A DNA stretch of 10,499 bases from Cyclobacteriaceae bacterium (GTDB taxonomy: Bacteria; Bacteroidota; Bacteroidia; Cytophagales; Cyclobacteriaceae): positions 1 to 10,499 of the forward strand of contig JANYDR010000130.1 of NCBI GenBank assembly GCA_025363495.1. The letters are read 5' to 3'. Shown here in pieces: positions 1 through 6,620 of this stretch. Within the stretch, counting starts at the first letter, position 1. The number at the start of each line of letters is the position of its first letter. The notes below the pieces were generated by a model. That model did not search any database. It saw nothing but the letters and a program-made list of their open reading frames with translations, and was not told where the DNA came from. Both the position numbers and the translations under genes were made by a program.

Positions 1-2
1 AA

Positions 3-158
3 AAATGGGAACCTGAACTTTCAGTGATCCTGAATGAGGGCACACTCTCCGATCGGATCATTAAGTCTATGAATGGAAATTATAAAATGGATTCCATAAA
101 GGAAACATATCGGCATTTATCTGATTGCCTGGCGCAGAATAAGATGTTTATAGTATGA
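3..158 (+). CDS. C-terminal end of a probable GCS2-family carboxylate-amine ligase (5' truncated)
   Basis: An open frame enters from the left edge and ends at TGA 156-158, giving 51 residues. The tail contains ILNEGTLSDRI followed by a helix-like stretch (SIKETYRHLSDCLAQNKMF). This resembles the extreme C-terminus of GCS2-family carboxylate-amine ligases (YbdK-like glutamate-cysteine ligases), which usually end with an 'iLreGt.aDRQ' block and a short terminal helix. Those enzymes join an amine to a glutamate carboxylate using ATP. The catalytic part is outside the window, so the family is inferred from this tail alone. That the frame is coding is fairly secure: it is open from the edge, has balanced composition, and ends before a hairpin that faces a convergent gene. 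Confidence 0.5.
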   Translation, partial: KWEPELSVILNEGTLSDRIIKSMNGNYKMDSIKETYRHLSDCLAQNKMFIV

Positions 159-186
159 TTCTGAAATCGAATTGGCTACAAAGAAA

Positions 187-214
187 TAAAGAAACTAGGG
201 GTTTAGTTATTTTA
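187..214. terminator. Weak bidirectional terminator-like hairpin
   Basis: AACTA (193-197) pairs with TAGTT (204-208) across a 6-nt loop. After one A-A mismatch the stem continues as TAAAG (187-191) with TTTTA (210-214), counting one G-T wobble. A-rich and T-rich flanks on either side would give a U-run in both directions. It lies between the TGA of the plus-strand gene (158) and the TAA (222) of the extended minus-strand DoxX-like frame, which is where a shared terminator would sit. The stem is AT-rich and imperfect. Confidence 0.4.
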
Positions 215-221
215 ACCTATC

Positions 222-1271
222 TTATTTCTTTAACCTAATGGTCAAAGTGTCTTCCTTAACAACGCCTTTGAATATGAGCCTTTCAGGGTTTGAATAGTCC
301 GCCTTCAGCGTATCATATCTTGTCTATTCATCGAAAAGCAATGAAATTACCTTCGCATCCTCGTCAAGTTTATAATAATAATTCTCTCTACGCTTATAAC
401 CATTGCACTCAAGAGTTGCTTGCACAGGATATTCAAAGTAAATTTTCGTTAGCACTGAATCCTTTAAATCAGTCTCAACGTCGACATTGTTCTTATTTAT
501 GGTTTCTACCTCATAGACTCCTTTAAAGTTCGAATTAAATTGGAAATGTTTTTTCAACAAGTAAATTGTTAAAAAAAAATGTAACACAATGGTCATTATC
601 CGGATAGCATTGACTAAAAAAATTCCAGAAACAGTTTTATCCAGCTTTTGCCCTATAGTCGGAAAGAAAAGCTTTAATAATTCATTATAATTTAATAGCA
701 TCAGAAAAAGAAGGCTGATCGTGTAGATCAAAGAATTTAAAAAAGCGCCCAACGCTATTTCATAGAAAATATTAATAAGCACAATGTTTATCATTACGGG
801 CAGCAAGATAAAAGTACCAAGCAACCGCGTGCTGTTAAAAAGCAATAGAGCGGATCCAATAAGTTGAGTGAGGCCAATTATCACTGCAAATGCGTAAGAA
901 TATCCGAAATAATGCCACGTCAGCGCAAATCCATTTTGCGCGCCAAGCGGAATATCCTTAATACTTTCAGAAACCACAAATTGGGTCTTCAATATTTTGG
1001 CAAAGCCATATACCGAAATAGAATAGGCCAGGGAATATTGAATTACCCGCTGAAGAGAATTGTATATTTTATTTGAAGTCTCATCTGTTATTCTTTTTAT
1101 ATTCTCAAGATAAACTGCCACTAAAAATCCCAGCAAAATGCCACCTCCATAAATATAATAGTGACTTCCCTCAGCAATCGTCTTCATTTCATAAGACGAA
1201 AAGAAGGTAAAAAGCATGAATACCAAATCAGTGATCGATAAAAATGCGATCGGCTAGGCAAGGTATTTCAT
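222..1271 (-). pseudogene. DoxX-like membrane protein gene interrupted by two in-frame TAG codons
   Basis: Read as one frame, this locus starts at ATG 1271-1269 after an A-rich leader (ataaacgaa) and ends at TAA 224-222, which is 350 codons. Codon 6 is TAG (1256-1254), giving MKYLA-stop. Codon 316 is also TAG (326-324). The 33 codons after the second TAG still look coding (KADYSNPERLIFKGVVKED...TIRLKK). They read as the missing last strands of the C-terminal beta-rich domain, just as PIAFLSITDLVFMLFTFF after the first TAG completes the first membrane helix. No frameshift is needed anywhere. The simplest reading is a recently inactivated gene or two base-call errors. Internal initiation at TTG 1226 or ATG 1217, or amber readthrough, are alternatives. 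TAG does act as a terminator for the neighbouring GH95 gene, which argues against a general change of code. Confidence 0.6.
324..1226 (-). CDS. DoxX-like integral membrane protein, longest uninterrupted part
   Basis: This is the 300-residue open segment between the two TAG codons. A TTG at 1226 or an ATG at 1217 is the first available start. The N-terminal ~190 residues are hydrophobic, with several predicted membrane helices. The block SISVYGFAKILKTQF, then WHYFGYSYAFAVIIGLTQLIGSALLLF, then LLGTFILLPVMINIVLINIFYE has the layout of DoxX-like proteins: a small-residue-rich helix, a G-K/Q step, and an asparagine-containing last helix. Residues from about 230 form a soluble, probably beta-rich domain (GVYEVETINKNNVDVETDLKD). 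Neither candidate start has a good ribosome-binding context, and both begin in the middle of the first membrane helix, so a functional product from this segment alone is doubtful. Substrate or partner is unknown. The gene lies 48 bp downstream of the GH95 gene on the same strand and could be co-transcribed. Confidence 0.6.
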   Translation of the reverse strand: MVFMLFTFFSSYEMKTIAEGSHYYIYGGGILLGFLVAVYLENIKRITDETSNKIYNSLQRVIQYSLAYSISVYGFAKILKTQFVVSESIKDIPLGAQNGFALTWHYFGYSYAFAVIIGLTQLIGSALLLFNSTRLLGTFILLPVMINIVLINIFYEIALGAFLNSLIYTISLLFLMLLNYNELLKLFFPTIGQKLDKTVSGIFLVNAIRIMTIVLHFFLTIYLLKKHFQFNSNFKGVYEVETINKNNVDVETDLKDSVLTKIYFEYPVQATLECNGYKRRENYYYKLDEDAKVISLLFDE

Positions 1272-1319
1272 TTCGTTTATTGTTTAGTAAACTCAGTTCT
1301 TATTTCGGAAAACCGAACA

Positions 1320-3785
1320 CTATCTACCGTTTTTTAGTCCCTTGATCTTGTAAGACACACCTTTTTGAGTTGAGAATTTAGTCATGTAGCCTTGACTTAT
1401 CTTTTTAGATCTTACAGAGATACCCTCTACTATTACGGGAAAATTAGTCCTTACACTACACACTCCACCCAACAATGATCTGATAGAAGCACCAGTAAGA
1501 CGATTATTATTCCATTCAATGGATACTTCAAATCCGCCTCTTGCTTTCAAACCTTTTACACTTCCTTTTTTCCACACATCAGGAAGTGCAGGCAATAAAT
1601 ATAGCTCTGCTAAATGACTCTGTAACAGCATTTCTGTTATTCCTGAGGCGCCTCCAAAATTTCCATCAATCTGAAAAGGAGGATGAGCATCGAACAAGTT
1701 AGGATAAGTGCCACCGGCATTGGAGTAATCAGTACTCTCATCATCCGACAATTTTAATTGCTCCCGTATTAATTTATGAGCATGATTTCCATCAAGAAGC
1801 CGGGCCCATACATTTATTTTCCATCCTTTGCTCCATCCCGTTCCGCCATCGCCGCGAAGTTCCAGGGTTTTTCTGGCCGCTTGCGCAAATTCGGGAGTTG
1901 TTAAAGGAGAAATCTGTTTACCAGGAAACAATCCAAAAAGATGAGAGATGTGCCTGTGATGTGGGTCAGCTTCATCAAAATCTTTTGACCATTCTTGTAA
2001 ATTGCCTTTCTTGCCAACTTGCAACGGAAAAAGCCGGGCTCGTTTATCTATCAATAACTTTCTGAAGTCTCCATCTGCATTTAATTTTTCAGAAGCATCT
2101 ATAACATTGGAAAACAAATCCCAGATAATAGACATATCCATCGTGGTCGCGACAGACACCGTTCCTTTTATTCCTTTATCAGTAATGAATACATTTTCAG
2201 GCGAAGAGGACGGAGAGGTTACCAGCTTTCCATTTTTATCTTCGATGAGCCAGTCCACACAAAAGATAGCAGCCTCCTTCATTATCGGGTATGCTGTCTT
2301 CTTTAAGTACTCAACATCTCCGGTAAACTGATAGTGCTCCCACAAATGCTGACAAAGCCAGGCACCACCCATCGGCCAATTCGCCCACATCGGACTTCCA
2401 CTGACAGGATTGGAGGTTGCCCACAGGTCCGTGTTGTGATGAGCGACCCATCCACGAGCATTATAAAAATTCTTTGCTGTCTTCTTTCCGGTAAGGGCCA
2501 GATTCTGAATTAGGTCGATCAGCGGTGAATGCAACTCAGATAAGTTACAGGATTCCACCATCCAGTAATTCATTTCAGTGTTAATGTTGATGGTATAATT
2601 TGAACTCCATGGAGGCCGGACATGGTGGTTCCATATACCCTGAAGGTTGGCCGCCATACCACCAGGTCGTGATGCTGAAATCAGCAAGTAGCGGCCAAAT
2701 TGAAAGTAGAGAGCTTCAAGTCCCGTGTCTTCTGCTCCTTCTGTATATTTTTTTAATCGCTCCTTCATTGGCAGATTCACTGGAGCATTATCATTTAATG
2801 TCAGGCTCACTCTATTGAAATATTGCTGGTAATCCGCAACGTGGGCATTTTTTATGGTCTCGTGATTTTTAATAGAAGCATCTTTCAAATATTTCTCTGC
2901 CTGCAAACTTTCATTTACTCCATCCTTATCGGGACATCTGTCAAATCCATTGAAGCTCGTTGCAGCGGAAAGAATAAGTACCGCCTCAGAAGCATCAGTC
3001 ACCTGAATACCAGATTCATTTGTAATGACCTTTCCATCCGTGCTCGCAACACGGACCCGCAGCTCAAATCTCATACCCCGGCAGCCTGATGGGTCATTGT
3101 AAATCACTGGTAGTTCCATGGTTTCAAGATAACTTGGATCTGTGTGCGATGGGGCTATTCCCTTCATCGCGATTTCATTCTGACCGATAACAACATTATT
3201 AAAGACGAGAGAACTTTTAGTTTGAGCGCTGAAATTCAATGCTCCTTTCTGACTTGATGTAAGACGAATGATCATGACCTGATCAACCGCTGAAACGAAC
3301 TGCTCGCGTTCGTATTCTATTCCATTGATTTTAAAACGGGTAGTGGCAACGGCTTTTGAAATATCAAGATCACGATAGTAATCAGTGGCAGGCGTTGTGA
3401 AGGGAAATTTCAGGACCAGGTCACCAAGCGGTTCATAGGATTCAGTAAACAATCCCTGCATCTTTTTGGCAAGCGCCTCCGCTTCCTGATAGTTTTCTTC
3501 TTCCAGTGCCTTTCTCACTTTTGGAAGAAAATCAGGAGCGGCAGGATTAGGGTTGGTGTTTACCGGTCCTCCGGACCAAAGCGTAGCTTCATTCAATTGA
3601 ATGAGTTCCTCCGAAACGCCACCAAATACCATCGCCCCAATTCTACCATTACCGATGGGAAGAGCTTCATTCCAATTAGCAGCAGGTTGGCTATACCAAA
3701 GTTTCAGATCGGATTGTGAAAATCCAATACTAAAACTACATGTAAGACATAGAATCGTGACAGTTATTTCGCAAATGAATTTCAT
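1320..3785 (-). CDS. Secreted GH95 family glycoside hydrolase (alpha-L-fucosidase type)
   Basis: An 821-residue protein from ATG 3785-3783. A longer TTG start at 3803 would place six residues (MILVKV) before an otherwise clean signal peptide, so ATG is preferred. AAGG lies just upstream. Residues 1-24 (MKFICEITVTILCLTCSFSI...SQ) form a signal peptide without an obvious lipobox cysteine. The N-terminal beta domain starts with the typical LWYSQPAANWNEALPIGNGRIGAMVFGG. The catalytic (alpha/alpha)6 barrel carries the family motifs: ININTEMNYW with the N-x-N pair at N400 and N402, SPSSSPEN with the candidate acid E530, and HPPFQIDGNFGG with D707. These match the Asn/Asn/Glu/Asp set of the Bifidobacterium enzyme AfcA. 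Family members are inverting exo-hydrolases, mostly removing alpha-1,2-fucose; some act on L-galactose, so the exact sugar is uncertain. Length is normal and no lesion is seen. A divergent MFS gene suggests uptake of the released sugar or trimmed glycan. Confidence 0.93.
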   Translation of the reverse strand: MKFICEITVTILCLTCSFSIGFSQSDLKLWYSQPAANWNEALPIGNGRIGAMVFGGVSEELIQLNEATLWSGGPVNTNPNPAAPDFLPKVRKALEEENYQEAEALAKKMQGLFTESYEPLGDLVLKFPFTTPATDYYRDLDISKAVATTRFKINGIEYEREQFVSAVDQVMIIRLTSSQKGALNFSAQTKSSLVFNNVVIGQNEIAMKGIAPSHTDPSYLETMELPVIYNDPSGCRGMRFELRVRVASTDGKVITNESGIQVTDASEAVLILSAATSFNGFDRCPDKDGVNESLQAEKYLKDASIKNHETIKNAHVADYQQYFNRVSLTLNDNAPVNLPMKERLKKYTEGAEDTGLEALYFQFGRYLLISASRPGGMAANLQGIWNHHVRPPWSSNYTININTEMNYWMVESCNLSELHSPLIDLIQNLALTGKKTAKNFYNARGWVAHHNTDLWATSNPVSGSPMWANWPMGGAWLCQHLWEHYQFTGDVEYLKKTAYPIMKEAAIFCVDWLIEDKNGKLVTSPSSSPENVFITDKGIKGTVSVATTMDMSIIWDLFSNVIDASEKLNADGDFRKLLIDKRARLFPLQVGKKGNLQEWSKDFDEADPHHRHISHLFGLFPGKQISPLTTPEFAQAARKTLELRGDGGTGWSKGWKINVWARLLDGNHAHKLIREQLKLSDDESTDYSNAGGTYPNLFDAHPPFQIDGNFGGASGITEMLLQSHLAELYLLPALPDVWKKGSVKGLKARGGFEVSIEWNNNRLTGASIRSLLGGVCSVRTNFPVIVEGISVRSKKISQGYMTKFSTQKGVSYKIKGLKNGR

Positions 3786-3946
3786 GACCTTGACTAATAT
3801 CAAATTGACGATCTAATTAAAAGTAACTTAATCAAAAACAATCGTTTCACCCAACATCTGAGTCACATTGTAAATATTGCTTTATATTTAGTGTCTTATG
3901 GAAAATCCGATATTGCTCTCATAGTATAATATAACGATGCTCTCTT
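3786..3946. promoter_or_regulatory. Divergent intergenic region between the GH95 and MFS genes
   Basis: This 161-bp AT-rich stretch separates two divergently transcribed genes and must hold both promoters. No clean TTG-N17..23-TAnnTTTG promoter is seen on either strand. The closest plus-strand candidate is TTG near 3870 followed by TATATTTA. A TATAAT hexamer at 3925-3930 is present but lacks a matching -35 box. A short dyad, AAAC-aatc-GTTT (3836-3847), is a possible operator, but it is too short to assign to a regulator. The region itself is clear from gene layout; individual sites are guesses. Confidence 0.4.
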
Positions 3947-5281
3947 ATGTTTTTGACAAAACCAAAGCTTAGTTTTCAAAATATCATTAATATGAACGTC
4001 GGCTTCTTCGGCATTCAGTATAGTTTTGGTCTGCAGCAAAGCGCTGTAAATCCCATTTATGATTTTTTAGGTGCAAGCCCAGATCAATTGCCTATCTTAA
4101 ATCTGGCTGGTCCTATTACCGGACTGTTCATTCAACCGCTTATAGGAGCAATGAGTGACAAGACATGGCATCCGCGTTGGGGTCGCCGCAAACCGTACTT
4201 TTTTATCGGCGCCTTACTGTGCAGCATTACATTATTCTTCTTTCCATTTAGCAGTAGTCTGTGGATGGCCGCCGGCTTGTTGTGGATACTGGATGTTGGG
4301 AATAATACTGCCATGGAACCTTATCGCGCTTTTATTGCTGATAAGTTACCAGCCAGTCAACATGCTACTGGTTTCCTATCGCAGAGTTTTTTCACTGGTC
4401 TCGGGATCACGTTGGCTAACTTGTCGTTATTTGTATTTCAAAAGTATCTTCCACAAGGCAACGGACAAATACCCACGTGGGTGTACGGTTCATTTTTTCT
4501 TGGATCAGTATGTTCGATCACTTCTGTTTTATGGTCTATCAGATCAACACCAGAAATTCCACCCACAGAAGAAGAGTTAGCCGTTCTTCGTGCTGGCAAG
4601 AAAGGAATTGCAGAACCGTTTATAGAAATTTTTCACGCTATAAAAGAAATGCCAAAAGTAATGTGGCAATTGGCGCTGGTGTATTTATTTCAGTGGTACG
4701 CCTTGTTTTGTTATTGGCAAAATGTGTCCAAAAGTATCGCACAATCAGTATGGCATACGTCCATATCAGCCAATCGCGAATTATATCAGGAGGCTGTTGG
4801 CTGGACAGGTCTGGTAAATGGATGGTATAATATAGCGACTTTCTTATCAGCTTTTGGATTGGCATGGCTTGCCAATAAGTATAGTCCAAAACTTGTTCAC
4901 GTCACTTGCCTCATATTGGCGGGAGTTGGTTTAATAATCTTTCCATACATCGAAAATAAATATCTGCTCTTTGCACCAATGACCGGCTTTGGAATTGCCT
5001 GGGCTAGTATAATGGGTATTCCTTTTCTGATGGTAATTGGTAAAATTCCAAAAGAGAAATATGGTGTGTACATGGGCATACACAATATGATAATAGTGAT
5101 ACCGATGTTAATCCAGACCATAACTTTTGGTTACATCTTAAAATATTTCTTAAATAATGATCCTGGTAATGCAATAACTTTTGCCGGTGCTTTTTTATTA
5201 ATCGCCGCGCTGGCAACGACCTTGATAAAGTCAGCACCGATAACGAATGATGTAGTGGTGCCTCTGGGTGGCGGACATTAA
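3947..5281 (+). CDS. MFS transporter, SLC45/sucrose-porter-like (probable sugar:cation symporter)
   Basis: A 444-residue inner-membrane protein with about twelve hydrophobic segments and a short cytoplasmic N-terminus. Residues 15-41 (NMNVGFFGIQYSFGLQQSAVNPIYDFL) and the loop at about 66-84 (IGAMSD, D71, then WGRRKPY) give the MFS loop 2-3 motif in the form typical of SLC45, plant-sucrose-carrier and GPH-type transporters. These import glycosides or disaccharides with a cation, so a saccharide substrate is the reasonable inference; the exact sugar cannot be read. ATG 3947 is used because the ATG at 3936 is in another frame and stops after 11 codons. It is transcribed away from the secreted GH95 glycosidase, suggesting that the pair handles one glycan: outside cleavage, then transport across the inner membrane. 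A palindromic repeat follows 13 bp after the stop and may end transcription. Confidence 0.88.
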   Translation: MFLTKPKLSFQNIINMNVGFFGIQYSFGLQQSAVNPIYDFLGASPDQLPILNLAGPITGLFIQPLIGAMSDKTWHPRWGRRKPYFFIGALLCSITLFFFPFSSSLWMAAGLLWILDVGNNTAMEPYRAFIADKLPASQHATGFLSQSFFTGLGITLANLSLFVFQKYLPQGNGQIPTWVYGSFFLGSVCSITSVLWSIRSTPEIPPTEEELAVLRAGKKGIAEPFIEIFHAIKEMPKVMWQLALVYLFQWYALFCYWQNVSKSIAQSVWHTSISANRELYQEAVGWTGLVNGWYNIATFLSAFGLAWLANKYSPKLVHVTCLILAGVGLIIFPYIENKYLLFAPMTGFGIAWASIMGIPFLMVIGKIPKEKYGVYMGIHNMIIVIPMLIQTITFGYILKYFLNNDPGNAITFAGAFLLIAALATTLIKSAPITNDVVVPLGGGH

Positions 5282-5294
5282 CTATAATCTCGAA

Positions 5295-5482
5295 GGGCAA
5301 TGTCATTAAGTCAAGCCCTCCCCTTTTGCTTTTGCATTAAAAGTTTCACGCAAAAAGCGCTAAAGGAAGCAAAATGCGCAAAAAGCAAGGAAAGATATCG
5401 CTTTGCGATTCCTTTGCGACCTAACTTTGCGGACTTTGCGTGAAACTGACTAAGCACTTTCGTTAACTTAATGACATTGCCC
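5295..5482. repeat. Palindromic MITE-like element with 17-bp perfect terminal inverted repeats
   Basis: GGGCAATGTCATTAAGT (5295-5311) is matched perfectly, in inverted orientation, by ACTTAATGACATTGCCC (5466-5482). Nested inside is a second perfect 12-bp inverted pair, GTTTCACGCAAA (5343-5354) and TTTGCGTGAAAC (5435-5446). The left arm of the core has several GCAAA/GCGCAAA words. The right arm has four copies of CTTTGCG, at 5401, 5412, 5425 and 5434. The whole unit could fold into one long imperfect stem. No transposase or believable protein is encoded. It fills most of the gap between the MFS gene and the next plus-strand gene. It could be a non-autonomous mobile element, a REP/BIME-like repeat, a terminator, or a structured RNA. 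Confidence 0.8.
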
Positions 5483-5544
5483 GGAGGGATGATATGACTA
5501 CAACATCCTGGGAACTCTTGCACAAAAACCCGGAGGGGTGACAT
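5480..5544 (+). repeat. Imperfect direct repeat CCCGGAGGG(A/G)TGA(T/C)AT
   Basis: CCCGGAGGGATGATAT (5480-5495) recurs as CCCGGAGGGGTGACAT (5529-5544), with 14 of 16 bases identical and 49 bp between unit starts. The first unit overlaps the last three bases of the right terminal inverted repeat of the adjoining palindromic element, so the two may belong to one composite repeat. The remaining stretch up to the ATG at 5624 shows no clear promoter or other structure. Confidence 0.55.
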
Positions 5545-5623
5545 AGATTGACGATCTAAAATCATCACACTTTCCGTAACCAAACAATTACCAACGGACC
5601 TTGGAAGCTTAGTACCTTTCACC

Positions 5624-6520
5624 ATGCACCGCATCAAAGCTTGGGTACGAGCATTCTTTGGCTTCTCTCGCGGGGAGACCAATGCATTTCTTATCCTATT
5701 ACCGCTGATGATGATTATTCTTTTCTCAGAGCCAATCTATAGGCACTGGCAAGAGGGTAATATTCCCGATCACTCAAAAGATGAGCAATCAATGGATAGC
5801 CTGATTGCAACACTCTCGTACGTTAAAGACGATAGCATCTCCGCGAAGGAAAAAATCAAACCTACTGAAGTGCAATTCTTTTCTTTTGATCCCAATACTC
5901 TGCCAGAAGAGAAATTCAAACAGTTAGGTCTCTCCTCTTTCCTTGCCAGTCGCATTGTTCGTTATCGTGAAAAAGGCGGCACTTTTAGAAAAGCGGAAGA
6001 CGTTGGAAAAATATATGACATGGATTCAACCTGGTTTAAAAAGGCCAGGCCGTGGATCACCATCACATCTTCTACAACGACTCAACCTCTTCGAATTGTA
6101 GTAAAGAAGTCAACAGTAATTGAAATAATAGACATTAATACGGCCGACTCAATTCAGCTTATGAAGATCTATGGGATTGGACCCGCTTTATCAAAACGTA
6201 TCCGAACCTTCCGTGACCGACTCGGTGGTTTTATTTCAATGGATCAGTTAAAAGAAGTGTATGGACTTGATACGATGATAGTAAAAGAACTCAGAAAAAG
6301 ATTCTTTATTGCAGAAAACTTCATTCCCCAAAGAATAAATATCAACGTCGCTAAGCCTGAAGACGTCAAACATCCCTACATTAAATGGAAAGAAGTGCAG
6401 GCAATTGTTGCTTACCGCAAACAACATGGAGATTTAAAATCTATTGATCAACTTACCGAAATCAAAATACTAAGTCATGAATGGATAGAGAAAGTAACGC
6501 CTTATCTGACAATTGAATGA
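5624..6520 (+). CDS. Membrane-anchored triple helix-hairpin-helix protein, ComEA-like
   Basis: A 298-residue protein. Residues 1-17 are basic (MHRIKAWVRAFFGFSRG), and about 20-39 form one membrane segment (NAFLILLPLMMIILFSEPIY), so the rest is probably periplasmic. After a charged linker come three units of about 60 residues: 88-146 (FDPNTLPEEKFKQLGL...YREKGGTF), 168-229 (IIDINTADSIQLMKIYGIGPALSKRI) and 237-297 (ININVAKPEDVKHPYI...). The second is the textbook helix-hairpin-helix form with the hairpin GIGPALSKRI; the first and third are more diverged. This fits the ComEA/HhH family, where the motif binds the DNA backbone and ComEA helps pull DNA through the envelope during competence. Three units on one anchor is common in Bacteroidota. 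A DNA-uptake role is inferred from the family; no other competence gene is nearby. It converges on the ammonium transporter gene. Confidence 0.83.
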   Translation: MHRIKAWVRAFFGFSRGETNAFLILLPLMMIILFSEPIYRHWQEGNIPDHSKDEQSMDSLIATLSYVKDDSISAKEKIKPTEVQFFSFDPNTLPEEKFKQLGLSSFLASRIVRYREKGGTFRKAEDVGKIYDMDSTWFKKARPWITITSSTTTQPLRIVVKKSTVIEIIDINTADSIQLMKIYGIGPALSKRIRTFRDRLGGFISMDQLKEVYGLDTMIVKELRKRFFIAENFIPQRININVAKPEDVKHPYIKWKEVQAIVAYRKQHGDLKSIDQLTEIKILSHEWIEKVTPYLTIE

Positions 6521-6530
6521 AGATCTGAAC

Positions 6531-6597
6531 GGTAAAACAAAGAGTGCAATACGTTAACATTGGCTTACTCAACTCTCTTTGTGACTTTGTGGTAAAA
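6531..6597. repeat. Degenerate inverted repeat between convergent genes
   Basis: ACAAAGAG (6537-6544) is inverted as CTCTTTGT (6575-6582), followed by gactttgtggtaaaaa. The word GGTAAAA also occurs on both sides (6531 and 6591). The wording matches the 'accacaaag(t)cacaaagag' style of dispersed intergenic repeats, and related stretches occur at three other gene borders in this window. It sits between the stop codons of the ComEA-like gene (6520) and the ammonium transporter gene (6621), and may act as a shared terminator. Confidence 0.5.
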
Positions 6598-6620
6598 ATA
6601 CCAGGATGCTTAAAATCAAC

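Noticed and set aside
290..526. 78-codon plus-strand ORF opposite the DoxX-like gene
   Set aside because: It is antisense to coding-like sequence that continues across the TAG at 324, and its composition is that of a shadow frame.
1304..1317. TTCGG-tttt-CCGAA hairpin just after the GH95 stop, as a terminator
   Set aside because: The stem is only 5 bp and no T-run follows it on the minus strand, so it is too weak to list as a terminator.
222..1322. Genome-wide reassignment of TAG to an amino acid
   Set aside because: TAG ends the GH95 gene at a natural C-terminus, and the LysM gene also ends in TAG after a complete module, so TAG behaves as a normal stop elsewhere in the window.
5494..5541. 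15-residue ORF starting at ATG 5494 after a GGAGG sequence
   Set aside because: The GGAGG is part of a direct repeat that recurs at the ORF's own end, and Bacteroidota seldom rely on Shine-Dalgarno sequences. There is no independent sign of coding.
3804..5558. 13-mer ATTGACGATCTAA present near 3804 and again near 5546
   Set aside because: A single 13-bp match is expected by chance about once in a window of this size, and the contexts are unrelated.
5311..5682. 123-codon minus-strand ORF across the palindromic repeat
   Set aside because: It is mostly a translation of the repeat itself (stretches such as HAKSAKLGRKG and FAHFASFSAFCVK), overlaps the start of the ComEA-like gene, and has no family resemblance.
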